A stretch of 30,614 nucleotides of DNA from Oscillospiraceae bacterium (lineage in GTDB: Bacteria > Bacillota > Clostridia > Oscillospirales > Oscillospiraceae). The notes beneath the pieces are model-generated. The model worked only from the letters and a program-made list of their open reading frames with translations. It had not been told where the DNA came from and did no database searches. Location of the stretch: positions 1 through 30,614 of the forward strand of contig CACXCV010000007.1 of assembly GCA_902766215.1 (NCBI GenBank). Reading direction: 5' to 3'. A program made the position numbers and the translations under genes. Below are positions 15,619 to 23,038 of this stretch, one piece after another (the first letter of the stretch is position 1; each line of letters starts with the position of its first letter).

Positions 15619-15684
15619 TGCCCGCTGAGGCCGGCTTCCCCGGCAGAGTCAGCACAGGGCGTTCCCGTGACAGGAGTGATTTTG

Positions 15685-16104
15685 ATGAACAAATGCGTTT
15701 TTCTGCTTTCATCCCTTGCGTTCGCGCTGGCGGCCGTTGTCTTCTGCGCGCTCTGGCAGCGCGCGGCCCACGACACGGCGCAGCTGGAAGCGCTGGCGCA
15801 ATCCAGCGCACGCGAAGCCTATACACGTTTTTCCGATTATTAGGAACTCGGGCACGACAGTGACTATTGGGGCGGCGTCGCCGCGTTCCACTGCTTTCAG
15901 TCAGCCTATACCCTCCTAGCAGAAGACGCGGACGCAAACCGCGCCTTTTGCAGTGAGGTTTACGGCTGCCTGCTCATATTCCCCGACCGGGCGAAAGCGC
16001 ACATGGCAGAGATTGCCGCCGGGATGCAGGCGCTTTCCGACGACATCCGGGACGAAACTGCATACCTGCGCATGTCCGCGCTCCGCAGCGCCCTGCAGCG
16101 CTGA
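15685..16104 (+). pseudogene. Small membrane-anchored or secreted protein gene split by an in-frame TAG
   Basis: The ATG at 15685 has an AGGAG site (15672-15676). It opens 52 codons with a clear N-terminal hydrophobic segment (about residues 4-24, CVFLLSSLAFALAAVVF) followed by an amphipathic helix. A TAG at 15841-15843 interrupts it after FSDY. The same frame then runs 86 more codons without a stop to the TGA at 16102. It reads ELGHDSDYWGGVAAFHCF, then a Glu/Ala-rich helical region ending RMSALRSALQR. The downstream half has no start codon or ribosome site near its beginning, yet has protein-like composition. The simplest view is one 139-codon gene with a CAG-to-TAG change at codon 53. Function is unknown to me. 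Readthrough or an assembly error are alternatives. Confidence 0.65.
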
Positions 16105-16125
16105 TCTTTCCACCCCCGCCTGCAT

Positions 16126-16155
16126 GCGGCAGAGCCCTCGGTTCGGCTCTGCCGC
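16126..16155 (+). terminator. Possible terminator after the amber-split gene
   Basis: GCGGCAGAGCC (16126-16136) pairs with GGCTCTGCCGC (16145-16155) around an 8-nt loop. The following TTCTGTATCG is only weakly T-rich. Confidence 0.5.
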
Positions 16156-16207
16156 TTCTGTATCGCTTCTCATCAGTTTTTCTTATCCGATTGGCCCGAA
16201 AGAAAAA

Positions 16208-16235
16208 TTGATCCCCCGCTTCCGCCGCGTACAAT
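16208..16235 (+). promoter_or_regulatory. Promoter of the flavodoxin-like/aldo-keto reductase pair
   Basis: TTGATC (16208-16213), 16 bp, TACAAT (16230-16235), 32 bp before the start codon. Confidence 0.6.
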
Positions 16236-16267
16236 GAAGGCAACAGCACAATAAGGAGGATTCCCGT

Positions 16268-16797
16268 ATGAATGTGCTTGCCATCAGCGCCAGCCCGCGC
16301 AAAGGAGGAAACTCAGACGTCCTGTGCGACGAATTCCTCAAGGGCGCGGCAGAAAAGGGCCACGCGGTGCAGAAAATCCGCCTGGCAGAAAAGAAAATCG
16401 CCCCCTGTCTTGCCTGCTACGGCTGCACCCAGAGCCATGTCTGCGTCCAGCGGGACGGGATGGCCGAGGTTCTGGGCGCGCTCAAAGCCGCCGACGTCAT
16501 CGCATTGGCTTCGCCGGTGTATTTCTATTCGGTCTGCGCCCAGATGAAAACCATGATCGACCGCTGCTTGGCAGACTATCGGGCCATCCGGGACAAAACC
16601 TTTTACCTGATCGTCACGGCCGCCGTCCGCAGCACAGCGCCGCAGAGGAAACGCTGGCAGATTTCCGCGGCTTTCTGCGCTGCCTGCCGGGCGCGCGCGA
16701 AGCCGGCGTGGTCTATGGCACCGGCACCTGGGACAAGGGCGACGTATTCCGGCACTCTGCACACAATCAGGCTTATGAAATGGGAAAGGAGCTTTGA
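16268..16797 (+). pseudogene. NADPH-dependent FMN reductase/flavodoxin-like oxidoreductase, frameshifted
   Basis: The N-terminal half (from 16268, with AAGGAGG upstream) gives MNVLAISASPRKGGNSD. It holds the FMN phosphate loop, a PCLACYGC cysteine pair typical of clostridial iron-sulfur flavoprotein-like reductases, and ASPVYFYSVCAQMKTMIDR. At about 16625 the frame breaks. The next frame continues sensibly as PQHSAAEETLADFRGF...VVYGTGTWDKGD...AYEMGKEL and stops at 16797. Adding one base in GCCGTCC (for example GCCGATCC, giving AADPQHS) restores a protein of about 176 aa, the usual length. Read literally, the frame runs to 16852 with a nonsense tail and overlaps the next gene. Redox role inferred from family; broken by mutation or sequencing error. 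Confidence 0.85.
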
Positions 16798-16800
16798 AAC

Positions 16801-17910
16801 ATGGAAAACATCAAGAAGAACTTTGGATTTGGCTGCATGCGCCTGCCGATGAACGGCAGCGAGGTGGACCTTGCCGAAACCAGTCGGATGGTCGATGCGT
16901 TTCTGGATGCGGGGTTCAACTATTTCGATACCGCCCACGGCTACCTCCAGGGCAAAAGCGAAACGGCCCTGCGGGACTGTCTGACCAGCCGCTATCCCCG
17001 CGACCGCTATATCCTGACGGACAAGCTCACCGCAAACTTTTTCAAAACCGAAGCGGACATCCGTCCCTTTTTTGAAAGTCAGCTGAAAGCCTGCGGCGTG
17101 GACTATTTCGACTTTTACCTCATGCACGCCCAGGGCGAAGGGAACTATGCGCATTTCAAGCAGTGCCATGCCTATGAAACGGCGTTTGCGCTGCAAGCCG
17201 AGGGCAAGGTGCGCCACGTGGGCATCTCCTTCCACGACCGGGCAGAGGTGCTCGAGCAGATTCTGACCAAGTATCCGCAGGTTGAGGTCGTGCAGATTCA
17301 GTTCAACTATGTGGACTATGAGGACCCCGCGGTGCAGAGCCGCAAGTGCTACGAGGTCTGTCTCAGACACAACAAGCCGGTCATCGTTATGGAGCCGGTC
17401 AAGGGCGGCAACCTGGTCAACCTGCCGGAGGACGCCAGGGCCGTTCTGGATGCGCTGCACGGCGGCAGCCCGGCCAGCTATGCGCTTCGCTTTGCCGCCG
17501 GCTTCCCGGGAATGATGATGGTGCTTTCCGGCATGAGCAGCCTGGCGCAGATGCAGGACAACATCTCCTTCATGCGGGATTTCAAGCCCCTGAACGAGGT
17601 CGAGCTGGCCGCCGTCAAACGCGTGCAGGAGATTTTCAAGAGCAAGAACCTGATTCCCTGCACCGCCTGCCGCTATTGCACCGACGGCTGCCCCAGGCAC
17701 ATCTCCATTCCCGATCTGTTTGCCGTGATGAACACCAAGCAGCTCTATCACGACTGGAACGCGGACTATTACTATAACGTGGTTCACACCGCGCCCGGCC
17801 GCAGGGCGTCCGACTGCATCCGCTGCGGCAAGTGTGAAAAGGTCTGTCCGCAGCACCTTCCCATCCGCAAGCTGCTGGAGGACGTGGCAAAAGAGTTCGA
17901 AAAAGCATAA
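16801..17910 (+). CDS. Aldo/keto reductase with C-terminal 4Fe-4S ferredoxin domain
   Basis: This 369-aa cytosolic oxidoreductase has an AKR barrel at about residues 5-275. The tetrad can be picked out as Asp43, Tyr48 (FDTAHGY), Lys75 (LTDKL) and His109 (LMHAQG). The C-terminal region binds two clusters: CTACRYCTDGCP (from about 287) and CIRCGKCEKVCPQ (from about 340). This class is common in anaerobes and may pass electrons between NAD(P)H, clusters and a carbonyl substrate; the natural substrate is unknown. An AAAGGAG site precedes the ATG, 3 nt after the flavodoxin-like gene's stop, so they form a redox operon. A strong terminator follows. The gene is intact, unlike its partner. Confidence 0.93.
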   Translation: MENIKKNFGFGCMRLPMNGSEVDLAETSRMVDAFLDAGFNYFDTAHGYLQGKSETALRDCLTSRYPRDRYILTDKLTANFFKTEADIRPFFESQLKACGVDYFDFYLMHAQGEGNYAHFKQCHAYETAFALQAEGKVRHVGISFHDRAEVLEQILTKYPQVEVVQIQFNYVDYEDPAVQSRKCYEVCLRHNKPVIVMEPVKGGNLVNLPEDARAVLDALHGGSPASYALRFAAGFPGMMMVLSGMSSLAQMQDNISFMRDFKPLNEVELAAVKRVQEIFKSKNLIPCTACRYCTDGCPRHISIPDLFAVMNTKQLYHDWNADYYYNVVHTAPGRRASDCIRCGKCEKVCPQHLPIRKLLEDVAKEFEKA

Positions 17911-17967
17911 CGTCTCCGCCGCACAGCGCTCCCGCGCGAGATACCGCGGCTGCGGCTCCCGCGCACA

Positions 17968-18015
17968 TGCCGGTTATGCGTCCTTTTCCGGACGCATAAC
18001 CGGCACATAGTTTTT
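17968..18015 (+). terminator. Rho-independent terminator after the aldo/keto reductase
   Basis: A 16-bp stem: TGCCGGTTATGCGTCC (17968-17983) pairs with GGACGCATAACCGGCA (17990-18005) around TTTTCC, with TTTTT at 18011-18015. Confidence 0.88.
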
Positions 18016-18017
18016 CC

Positions 18018-18046
18018 TTGCTTTTTCCGGCTGGCCGTGGTACACT
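18018..18046 (+). promoter_or_regulatory. Promoter of the MarR-ABC exporter operon
   Basis: TTGCTT (18018-18023), 17 bp, TACACT (18041-18046). Transcription would begin near 18053, just before the paired palindromes. Confidence 0.6.
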
Positions 18047-18057
18047 GATCACAAACA

Positions 18058-18092
18058 AGTTGTAGCTGCAACTATGTAGTTGTATGTACAAC
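18058..18092 (+). promoter_or_regulatory. Tandem MarR operator palindromes
   Basis: The first site is AGTTGTAGCTGCAACT (18058-18073), palindromic except for one pair. The second is GTTGTATGTACAAC (18079-18092), perfect with a 2-bp centre. They share the half-site GTTGTA, and their centres are 20 bp apart, about two helical turns. The position just after the promoter fits autorepression by the adjacent MarR protein, with release on drug binding. Confidence 0.65.
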
Positions 18093-18109
18093 CACAAGAA
18101 AGGATCGGC

Positions 18110-18598
18110 GTGACAACCATGGAGCATCCCGCAAGAAAAATCACAAAGATCGCCCGGGAGGCAGAGCGTCTGGTTCTGCTGGCCGCGCGGGAAGAGGGCG
18201 TGGGAACGGCCGAGATCGACTGCATCCATGCCGTGCGGCATCACCCCGGCATCACGCAGGCCGAGCTGGCCGCCGCACTGAACACCGACAAGCCCGCCAT
18301 TGCCCGCAGGACGGCAAGCCTGGAGCGCAAAGGCTATCTTCGCCGCGAGCCAAACCCCCACGACGGCCGGAGCCAGCTGCTTTATGCCACTGGGCAGGCC
18401 GAGGGCCTGCGCAACGCAAAGGCCGAGGCAGAGAGTGCCTTTTACGACTATCTTCTGGCCGGGCTGGACGAGCCGGCCCGGCAGGCGTTTCTCGCCGCGC
18501 TGGACACACTCTACTGCCGCTCCAAGGAGGAGAGCCGGGCTGGATTCCCGCACGTAAAAAAAGCGCTGGAGGAGGCTGCATATGAAGACCGGCCATAA
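18110..18598 (+). CDS. MarR family transcriptional regulator
   Basis: This protein, about 162 aa, is a winged-helix MarR regulator and probably represses its own operon. The DNA-binding domain spans about residues 30-105: HHPGITQAELAAALNTDKPAIARRTASLERKGYLRREPNPHDGRSQLLYAT, with the DGRS wing. The C-terminal helix would form the dimer interface. I chose the GTG at 18110 because AAAGGA lies 5 nt upstream; the ATG at 18119 is 14 nt away, and the ATG at 18080 falls inside an operator. The gene overlaps the first ABC half-transporter by 17 nt. The MarR-ABC-ABC arrangement is a common Firmicutes pattern for drug- or metabolite-responsive efflux. The ligand is unknown. Confidence 0.92.
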   Translation: MTTMEHPARKITKIAREAERLVLLAAREEGVGTAEIDCIHAVRHHPGITQAELAAALNTDKPAIARRTASLERKGYLRREPNPHDGRSQLLYATGQAEGLRNAKAEAESAFYDYLLAGLDEPARQAFLAALDTLYCRSKEESRAGFPHVKKALEEAAYEDRP

Positions 18599-20327
18599 CC
18601 GTCCGTTCCGCCCGGACAGCATCGGCGCGTATTTCCGCATGGAGTGGCTGTCGCTCACATTGATCACCATTTCGGGCCTGGCCTACAACCTGGGGCTGCT
18701 GGCCGGGCCGTGGTTCGAGGGCCGGCTTGCCCAGTGCCTTGCCGACATTCTGGGCGGAAGCCAGGCCGCCGGCGCCATGGCAGGGCTGGTTCTGGCCTAT
18801 GTCGCCGTGACGCTGGCCGTCCAGGCTGCGCGGTTTATCAAGCGCTTTTATGTCCGGCGCTTTGCCAACAACATCAACCGCCGCATGAAGGGCATCCTCT
18901 ATGCCAACCTGGTGCGGCAGAGCCGCAGCGCGCTGGAAACCGAAGGCGCCGGCGAGCTGATGACCAAGGCCATCTCCGACGTGGACGACTGCGCCGAGGG
19001 GATGCGCAAGTTTACCACCGAGGTCTTTGACACCGGCGTGGCGCTGGTCGGCTATGTCGTCATGCTGTTTGTCTATGACTGGCGTCTGGCGCTGCTGTGC
19101 CTGATCTTTCCGCCGGTTTCCTACGTCTGCGCCGAGCTGATGAAAAAGCCGGTGCAGCGCGCCGGCACCGCGTATAAAAAGGCGGCGGTCGCCCTCAGCG
19201 CCGCCACGCTGGACCGGGCGAAGAACGCCGTGACCTACCGGGTATACGGCTGTGAAGCAGCGCAGGAGGCGCGCTATGAGAAGGCGCTGAACGGCTATGA
19301 GAAAACCGCTGTCCGCGCCAACGTGTGGCAGTCGGCACTGCCGCCGCTGTACCTTGCGGTTTCCAACCTGAGCGTTCTGTTCATTCTGTGGTTCGGCGCC
19401 AAAAATGTACTCGGCACAGGCTGGCGCGCCTGGGACATCGCCGCGTTTACCACCTTTCTCTCCTGCTTTATCAAACTGTCCACCAAGTCCTCCAAGGCTG
19501 CAAAGCTGTTCAACGCCGTGCACCGGGCCGAAGTCTCCTGGAAGCGCATCCGTCCGCTGATGAAGGCGCCGGAAGCACTGGCGCCGCTGGAAGTCCCGGC
19601 AGCGCAGGACGTGGTGCTGGATGGGCTGTCCTTTGCCTATGAGGGCGGCGCGCCGGTGTTTTCCGGCCTGAGCCTCACAGCCCATCCCGGCGACATCATC
19701 GGCATCACCGGACCGGTGGCCTGCGGCAAGTCCACCCTTGGCCGGGTGTTTCTCTGCGAGCAGCCCTACAGCGGCTCGGTCCGCATCGGCGGGCGGGAGC
19801 TGTCCAGTCTTTCTCCGCGGGAGATTGCCGCCACGGTGGGATACCTTGGCCACGACCCGGAGCTGTGGAACGACTCCATCGCGTCCAACGTGCTCTGCGG
19901 CAGCGAGGGCGAGGCCATGCAGTACCTGTCCATGACCGCGCTGGACAACGAGGTGCGCGCCATGGAGCAGGGCACGCAGACCGTTGCCGGCAGCAGCGGC
20001 GTGCGGCTCTCCGGCGGCCAGGCCCAGCGGCTGGCGCTGGCGCGGACGCTGGCGCATCCGCGCCCGGTGCTGGTGCTCGACGATCCGTTCTCCGCGCTGG
20101 ACCGGGCAACCGAGGACGCCGTGTTTGCAAACCTCAAGGCATACGCCCGCGACAAGGTTGTGATTCTGATCTCCCACCGGCTGTATCACTTTTCAGAAAT
20201 ACAGCAGGTTGTGTTTATGGAGGACGGCGCGGTAACGGTGAGCACGCACGATCAGTTGTGTGCGTCCATCCCTGCCTATCGCGCCCTTTATGAAAGCCAG
20301 ACAGGAGGTGCCGTCCATGAAGTGTAA
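18582..20327 (+). CDS. ABC exporter half-transporter A (degenerate Walker B partner)
   Basis: This 581-aa membrane protein fuses a six-helix exporter domain (about 20-310) to an ATPase domain (about 340-575). Walker A is GPVACGKST (377-385), the signature is a canonical LSGGQ (476-480), and Walker B ends VLVLDD. The catalytic Glu position is therefore Asp501, and the H-loop His is 532. The Q-loop position has His424 (YLGHDPELW) instead of Gln. These features match the degenerate-site subunit of heterodimeric exporters such as TM287/288. GGAGGAGG precedes the start, which overlaps marR by 17 nt. It pairs with the next gene and probably exports drugs, lipids or peptides. No peptidase domain is fused. 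Confidence 0.93.
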   Translation: MKTGHNRPFRPDSIGAYFRMEWLSLTLITISGLAYNLGLLAGPWFEGRLAQCLADILGGSQAAGAMAGLVLAYVAVTLAVQAARFIKRFYVRRFANNINRRMKGILYANLVRQSRSALETEGAGELMTKAISDVDDCAEGMRKFTTEVFDTGVALVGYVVMLFVYDWRLALLCLIFPPVSYVCAELMKKPVQRAGTAYKKAAVALSAATLDRAKNAVTYRVYGCEAAQEARYEKALNGYEKTAVRANVWQSALPPLYLAVSNLSVLFILWFGAKNVLGTGWRAWDIAAFTTFLSCFIKLSTKSSKAAKLFNAVHRAEVSWKRIRPLMKAPEALAPLEVPAAQDVVLDGLSFAYEGGAPVFSGLSLTAHPGDIIGITGPVACGKSTLGRVFLCEQPYSGSVRIGGRELSSLSPREIAATVGYLGHDPELWNDSIASNVLCGSEGEAMQYLSMTALDNEVRAMEQGTQTVAGSSGVRLSGGQAQRLALARTLAHPRPVLVLDDPFSALDRATEDAVFANLKAYARDKVVILISHRLYHFSEIQQVVFMEDGAVTVSTHDQLCASIPAYRALYESQTGGAVHEV

Positions 20328-21969
20328 AAACACCGCCGGCGTTTTTTCCGCCGTCCGCGCCGCCGCCGCGTCGCACAAGCTGCTCAGCGCCGCAACGCTC
20401 CTGTGCGCGGCAGCGTCTGTGCTGGCCTCGCTGCTGCCCCCGCTGCTGCTGGGTCGTATCATCGACACACTGACCGGCGGAACGCCGCTGCTCTTCACTG
20501 CGGCGCTGCTGTACTTCGGCAGTCTTGCGCTGGAGGGCGCGTTTGCCTCGGCGCAGGAAACGCTGCTGGAGATGTTCGGGCAGAAAATGACCCACGCGCT
20601 GCGCTCGGAGATGTCGGCAAAGCTCACCCGCCTGCCGGCGGCCACGCTCGCCGCGCAGAATCCCGGCGAAATTGCCGCGCGCTTTTCCGGCGATGCGGAC
20701 ACCGTGGAGGCGCTGTTTACCTCCGGCGTGATCTCCATGGCGGCGGACGCCTGCCGCATTCTCTCCATCATGGCGGTCATCGCCGTGAAGAATCCCGGGC
20801 TGGCGCTGCTTCTGCTTCTGGTGCTGCCGCTTTTGACCGTGTTCACGCGGTATGTGCAGAAGCGGATGCTTGCCGCGCAGCTGGAAAACCGCCGCGCCGT
20901 CGCCGCCATCTCCGGCCAGGTGCCGGAGGCGCTGCAGAACATCCGCACCATCCACGCCCTGGGGCTGGAGGACTATATGGGCCGGCGGTATGACCGGTGC
21001 ATCGGCGAGAGCTATGCCGCCGTGGAAAAGACCAATTTCTACGACGCGGTTTATTCGCCCGTTGTTCTGATTCTGAATGCCGCCGTGGTCGGCATCGTCA
21101 TGCTGCTCTCCGCGTCTGGAAACAGGGATATCCTGACGCTGTTCGGCATGTCCGTCGGCACGTCCGTCACCGTCATCAACTACATCGCCCGCATCTTTGC
21201 CCCCATTGAAAGCCTGGGCATGGAGATTCAGACAATCCAGTCCGCCATGGCCGGCGTAAAGCGCATCGACGCCTTTCTGGCCCAGCCGGAGCGGGCCATT
21301 CCCGCCGAGCGCGGCTCGGCCGCCTGCCCGCGCGGCGACGTGGTGCTTTCCCACGTCACCTTTGGCTATGGCCAGCGCACCGTGCTTTCCGACCTTTCCT
21401 TCACCGTAAAGGCCGGCGAGCAGGTCACACTCGTCGGCAGAACGGGCGCGGGCAAGAGCACGGTGTTCCGCCTGCTGCTGGGGCTGTATCAGCCGGAAAA
21501 GGGAACGCTCACCATTGGCGGCGTTGACGTCTCCGCCATTACCGACCGCGAGCGCCGGGGTTGCATTGGCTGCGTGGAGCAGCATTTCTCCCGGGTCCCC
21601 GGCACCGTGCTGGATCAGATCACGCTGGGCGACGGGCGCATCAGCCGGGACATGGCCGAGGGCGCCGCGCGCCTAGCCGGGATCGACGCCGCAATCCGGA
21701 CGCTTCCCTCGGGCTATGACACACCCTGCTCCGACGGAATATTCTCCCAGGGCGAATGGCAGCTGCTGTCCATCGCGCGGGCCGCCGCCGCCAATCCCGC
21801 CGTGCTGCTGCTGGACGAGATCACGGCAAACCTCGACGCGGAGACCGAGGCCCGGGTGCTGGAGGCCCTCCGCCGGGCCTCCGCCGGCCGGACGGTGCTG
21901 TCCATTTCTCACCGCGTTTATGAAAGTCTCGGCGGCAGAACCATCCGGATCGGGCAGCAGACAGAATAA
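20317..21969 (+). CDS. ABC exporter half-transporter B (degenerate signature partner)
   Basis: This 550-aa protein has an exporter membrane domain (about 20-310) followed by an ATPase. Walker A is GRTGAGKST (374-382), the Q-loop has Gln422, and Walker B is LLLDE with catalytic Glu501; the switch is His532. The signature is changed from LSGGQ to FSQGEWQ (476-482). Combined with the Asp in half A, this predicts one catalytic site (B's Walker motifs with A's LSGGQ) and one degenerate site. This is the expected asymmetry of a heterodimer. The ATG at 20317 has CAGGAGG upstream and overlaps gene A by 11 nt; the frame from 20260 has no such site. A good terminator follows. Confidence 0.93.
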   Translation: MKCKNTAGVFSAVRAAAASHKLLSAATLLCAAASVLASLLPPLLLGRIIDTLTGGTPLLFTAALLYFGSLALEGAFASAQETLLEMFGQKMTHALRSEMSAKLTRLPAATLAAQNPGEIAARFSGDADTVEALFTSGVISMAADACRILSIMAVIAVKNPGLALLLLLVLPLLTVFTRYVQKRMLAAQLENRRAVAAISGQVPEALQNIRTIHALGLEDYMGRRYDRCIGESYAAVEKTNFYDAVYSPVVLILNAAVVGIVMLLSASGNRDILTLFGMSVGTSVTVINYIARIFAPIESLGMEIQTIQSAMAGVKRIDAFLAQPERAIPAERGSAACPRGDVVLSHVTFGYGQRTVLSDLSFTVKAGEQVTLVGRTGAGKSTVFRLLLGLYQPEKGTLTIGGVDVSAITDRERRGCIGCVEQHFSRVPGTVLDQITLGDGRISRDMAEGAARLAGIDAAIRTLPSGYDTPCSDGIFSQGEWQLLSIARAAAANPAVLLLDEITANLDAETEARVLEALRRASAGRTVLSISHRVYESLGGRTIRIGQQTE

Positions 21970-21993
21970 CGACAGGGCGCGGCGGCCCATCCC

Positions 21994-22037
21994 AGAGCCT
22001 GACAGGACAAGCGCCTGTCAGGCTCTACCCTTTTTCC
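21994..22037 (+). terminator. Rho-independent terminator of the ABC exporter operon
   Basis: AGAGCCTGACAGG (21994-22006) pairs perfectly with CCTGTCAGGCTCT (22014-22026) around ACAAGCG, followed by ACCCTTTTTCC. Confidence 0.88.
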
Positions 22038-22045
22038 GCCCGCGC

Positions 22046-22075
22046 TTGACAGCGCCCCTTACAGCACGATATAAT
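22046..22075 (+). promoter_or_regulatory. Sigma-A promoter of the esterase gene
   Basis: TTGACA (22046-22051), 18 bp, TATAAT (22070-22075). Both hexamers are perfect. Confidence 0.8.
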
Positions 22076-22126
22076 GGGTAAAACATCTACTTCATTTTTC
22101 AGGAATATCCTATGGAGGTTAGACAA

Positions 22127-22981
22127 ATGCAGTTTACGCCCCTTACCATTGACGACCGCGAGGCCATCCCCCACGGCACCCTGCAAATCTTCGAGCTGGA
22201 GATGCGGCCCTATCCTGACGCCCGGCGGCGGAGAATCCGCGTGTGGCTGCCCGAGGAATACAACGGCGTAACCCGCTTTCCGGTGCTGTACATGCACGAC
22301 GGGCAGGCTCTGTTCCGCGGCGAGGATGACCGCACCAAGTGGGACTGCGACCGCACTGTCACCGCGCTGGCCGTCGAGGGTCTGGCCTGCATCATCGTGG
22401 GCATCGACTCGGCGCAGACCCGCGGCGAGGAGCTGACCCCGCCCTATCCGCTCTCCGGCCGGGCCATGGTGAACGGCCAGCCGCTGCCCATTGTCGCCAT
22501 GGAGCGCACCAGCGACACCTATGCCGAGTTTGTTGTCAGCTGCCTCAAGCCGCTGATTGATGCCAACTACTGCACGCTGCCGGACCCGGCCCACACCGGC
22601 ATTGGCGGTGCCTCGGCCGGCGGCTCCCAATCCTACTATATGGCCCTGCGCAACCCGGAGGTCTTTGGTCGGGCGCTGATCTGCTCGCCGGGTTTCCCGC
22701 TGCTGGACATCGAAGCCATCCTGGCCGAGCTGGATGGCTATGACATGACCCGTCTGGCCGGCAGCCGGTTCTATTTCTACAACGGCGACCAGATGATCGA
22801 CGCCACCAGCGTGGACAACGTGCTGGCCGTCTACCGGCGGCTGCGCCAGCGCGGGCTGGACGCCAGTCAGAACATGTTCCTCTTTGACAGCCGCGAGGGG
22901 CACTACGACGCCGCCTGGGCGCGCATCTTCCCCGACGCGCTGCGCTGGCTCTTTGCCGAGGACAACCTCCGCCGCCCCTGA
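22127..22981 (+). CDS. Putative esterase (alpha/beta hydrolase, esterase D-like family)
   Basis: This 284-aa protein has no signal peptide, so it should be cytosolic. It resembles the 'putative esterase' group that includes enterochelin and carbohydrate esterases. Seen are RIRVWLPEEYNGVTRFPVLYMHDGQ (beta strand plus oxyanion region), the nucleophile elbow GGASAGGSQ (Ser163), SPGFPLLD, an acid candidate near NGDQM (Asp221) and catalytic His259 in REGHYDAAW. The ATG at 22127 was chosen because GGAGG (22114-22118) precedes it; the upstream ATG at 22112 overlaps that site. It is a single-gene unit with a perfect promoter and a terminator. Substrate could be an acylated sugar or a siderophore ester; neither is proven by the neighbours. 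Confidence 0.88.
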   Translation: MQFTPLTIDDREAIPHGTLQIFELEMRPYPDARRRRIRVWLPEEYNGVTRFPVLYMHDGQALFRGEDDRTKWDCDRTVTALAVEGLACIIVGIDSAQTRGEELTPPYPLSGRAMVNGQPLPIVAMERTSDTYAEFVVSCLKPLIDANYCTLPDPAHTGIGGASAGGSQSYYMALRNPEVFGRALICSPGFPLLDIEAILAELDGYDMTRLAGSRFYFYNGDQMIDATSVDNVLAVYRRLRQRGLDASQNMFLFDSREGHYDAAWARIFPDALRWLFAEDNLRRP

Positions 22982-23001
22982 ATCGCCTTTCCTTAACACA
23001 A

Positions 23002-23036
23002 ACAGCGCTCCGAACCCTGCCGGTTCGGAGCGCTGT
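23002..23036. terminator. Shared hairpin between converging esterase and rnmV genes
   Basis: ACAGCGCTCCGAACC (23002-23016) pairs perfectly with GGTTCGGAGCGCTGT (23022-23036) around CTGCC. T-runs are poor on both sides (CGTTATGTTTG plus, GTTTGTGTT minus), but stem strength and position suit a two-way terminator. Confidence 0.7.
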
Positions 23037-23038
23037 CG

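Noticed and set aside
15841..15843. TAG read as pyrrolysine
   Set aside because: No pylT or pyl gene is in the window, the gene is not a methylamine methyltransferase, and other genes here also end in TAG. A simple nonsense change is more likely.
18252..20189. A 645-codon minus-strand open frame opposite the MarR and ABC genes
   Set aside because: Shadow of the codon pattern of the ABC half-transporter; no ribosome site, promoter or domain.
20215..21585. A 456-codon minus-strand open frame opposite ABC half B
   Set aside because: Gln/His/Gly-rich antisense shadow of a confident gene.
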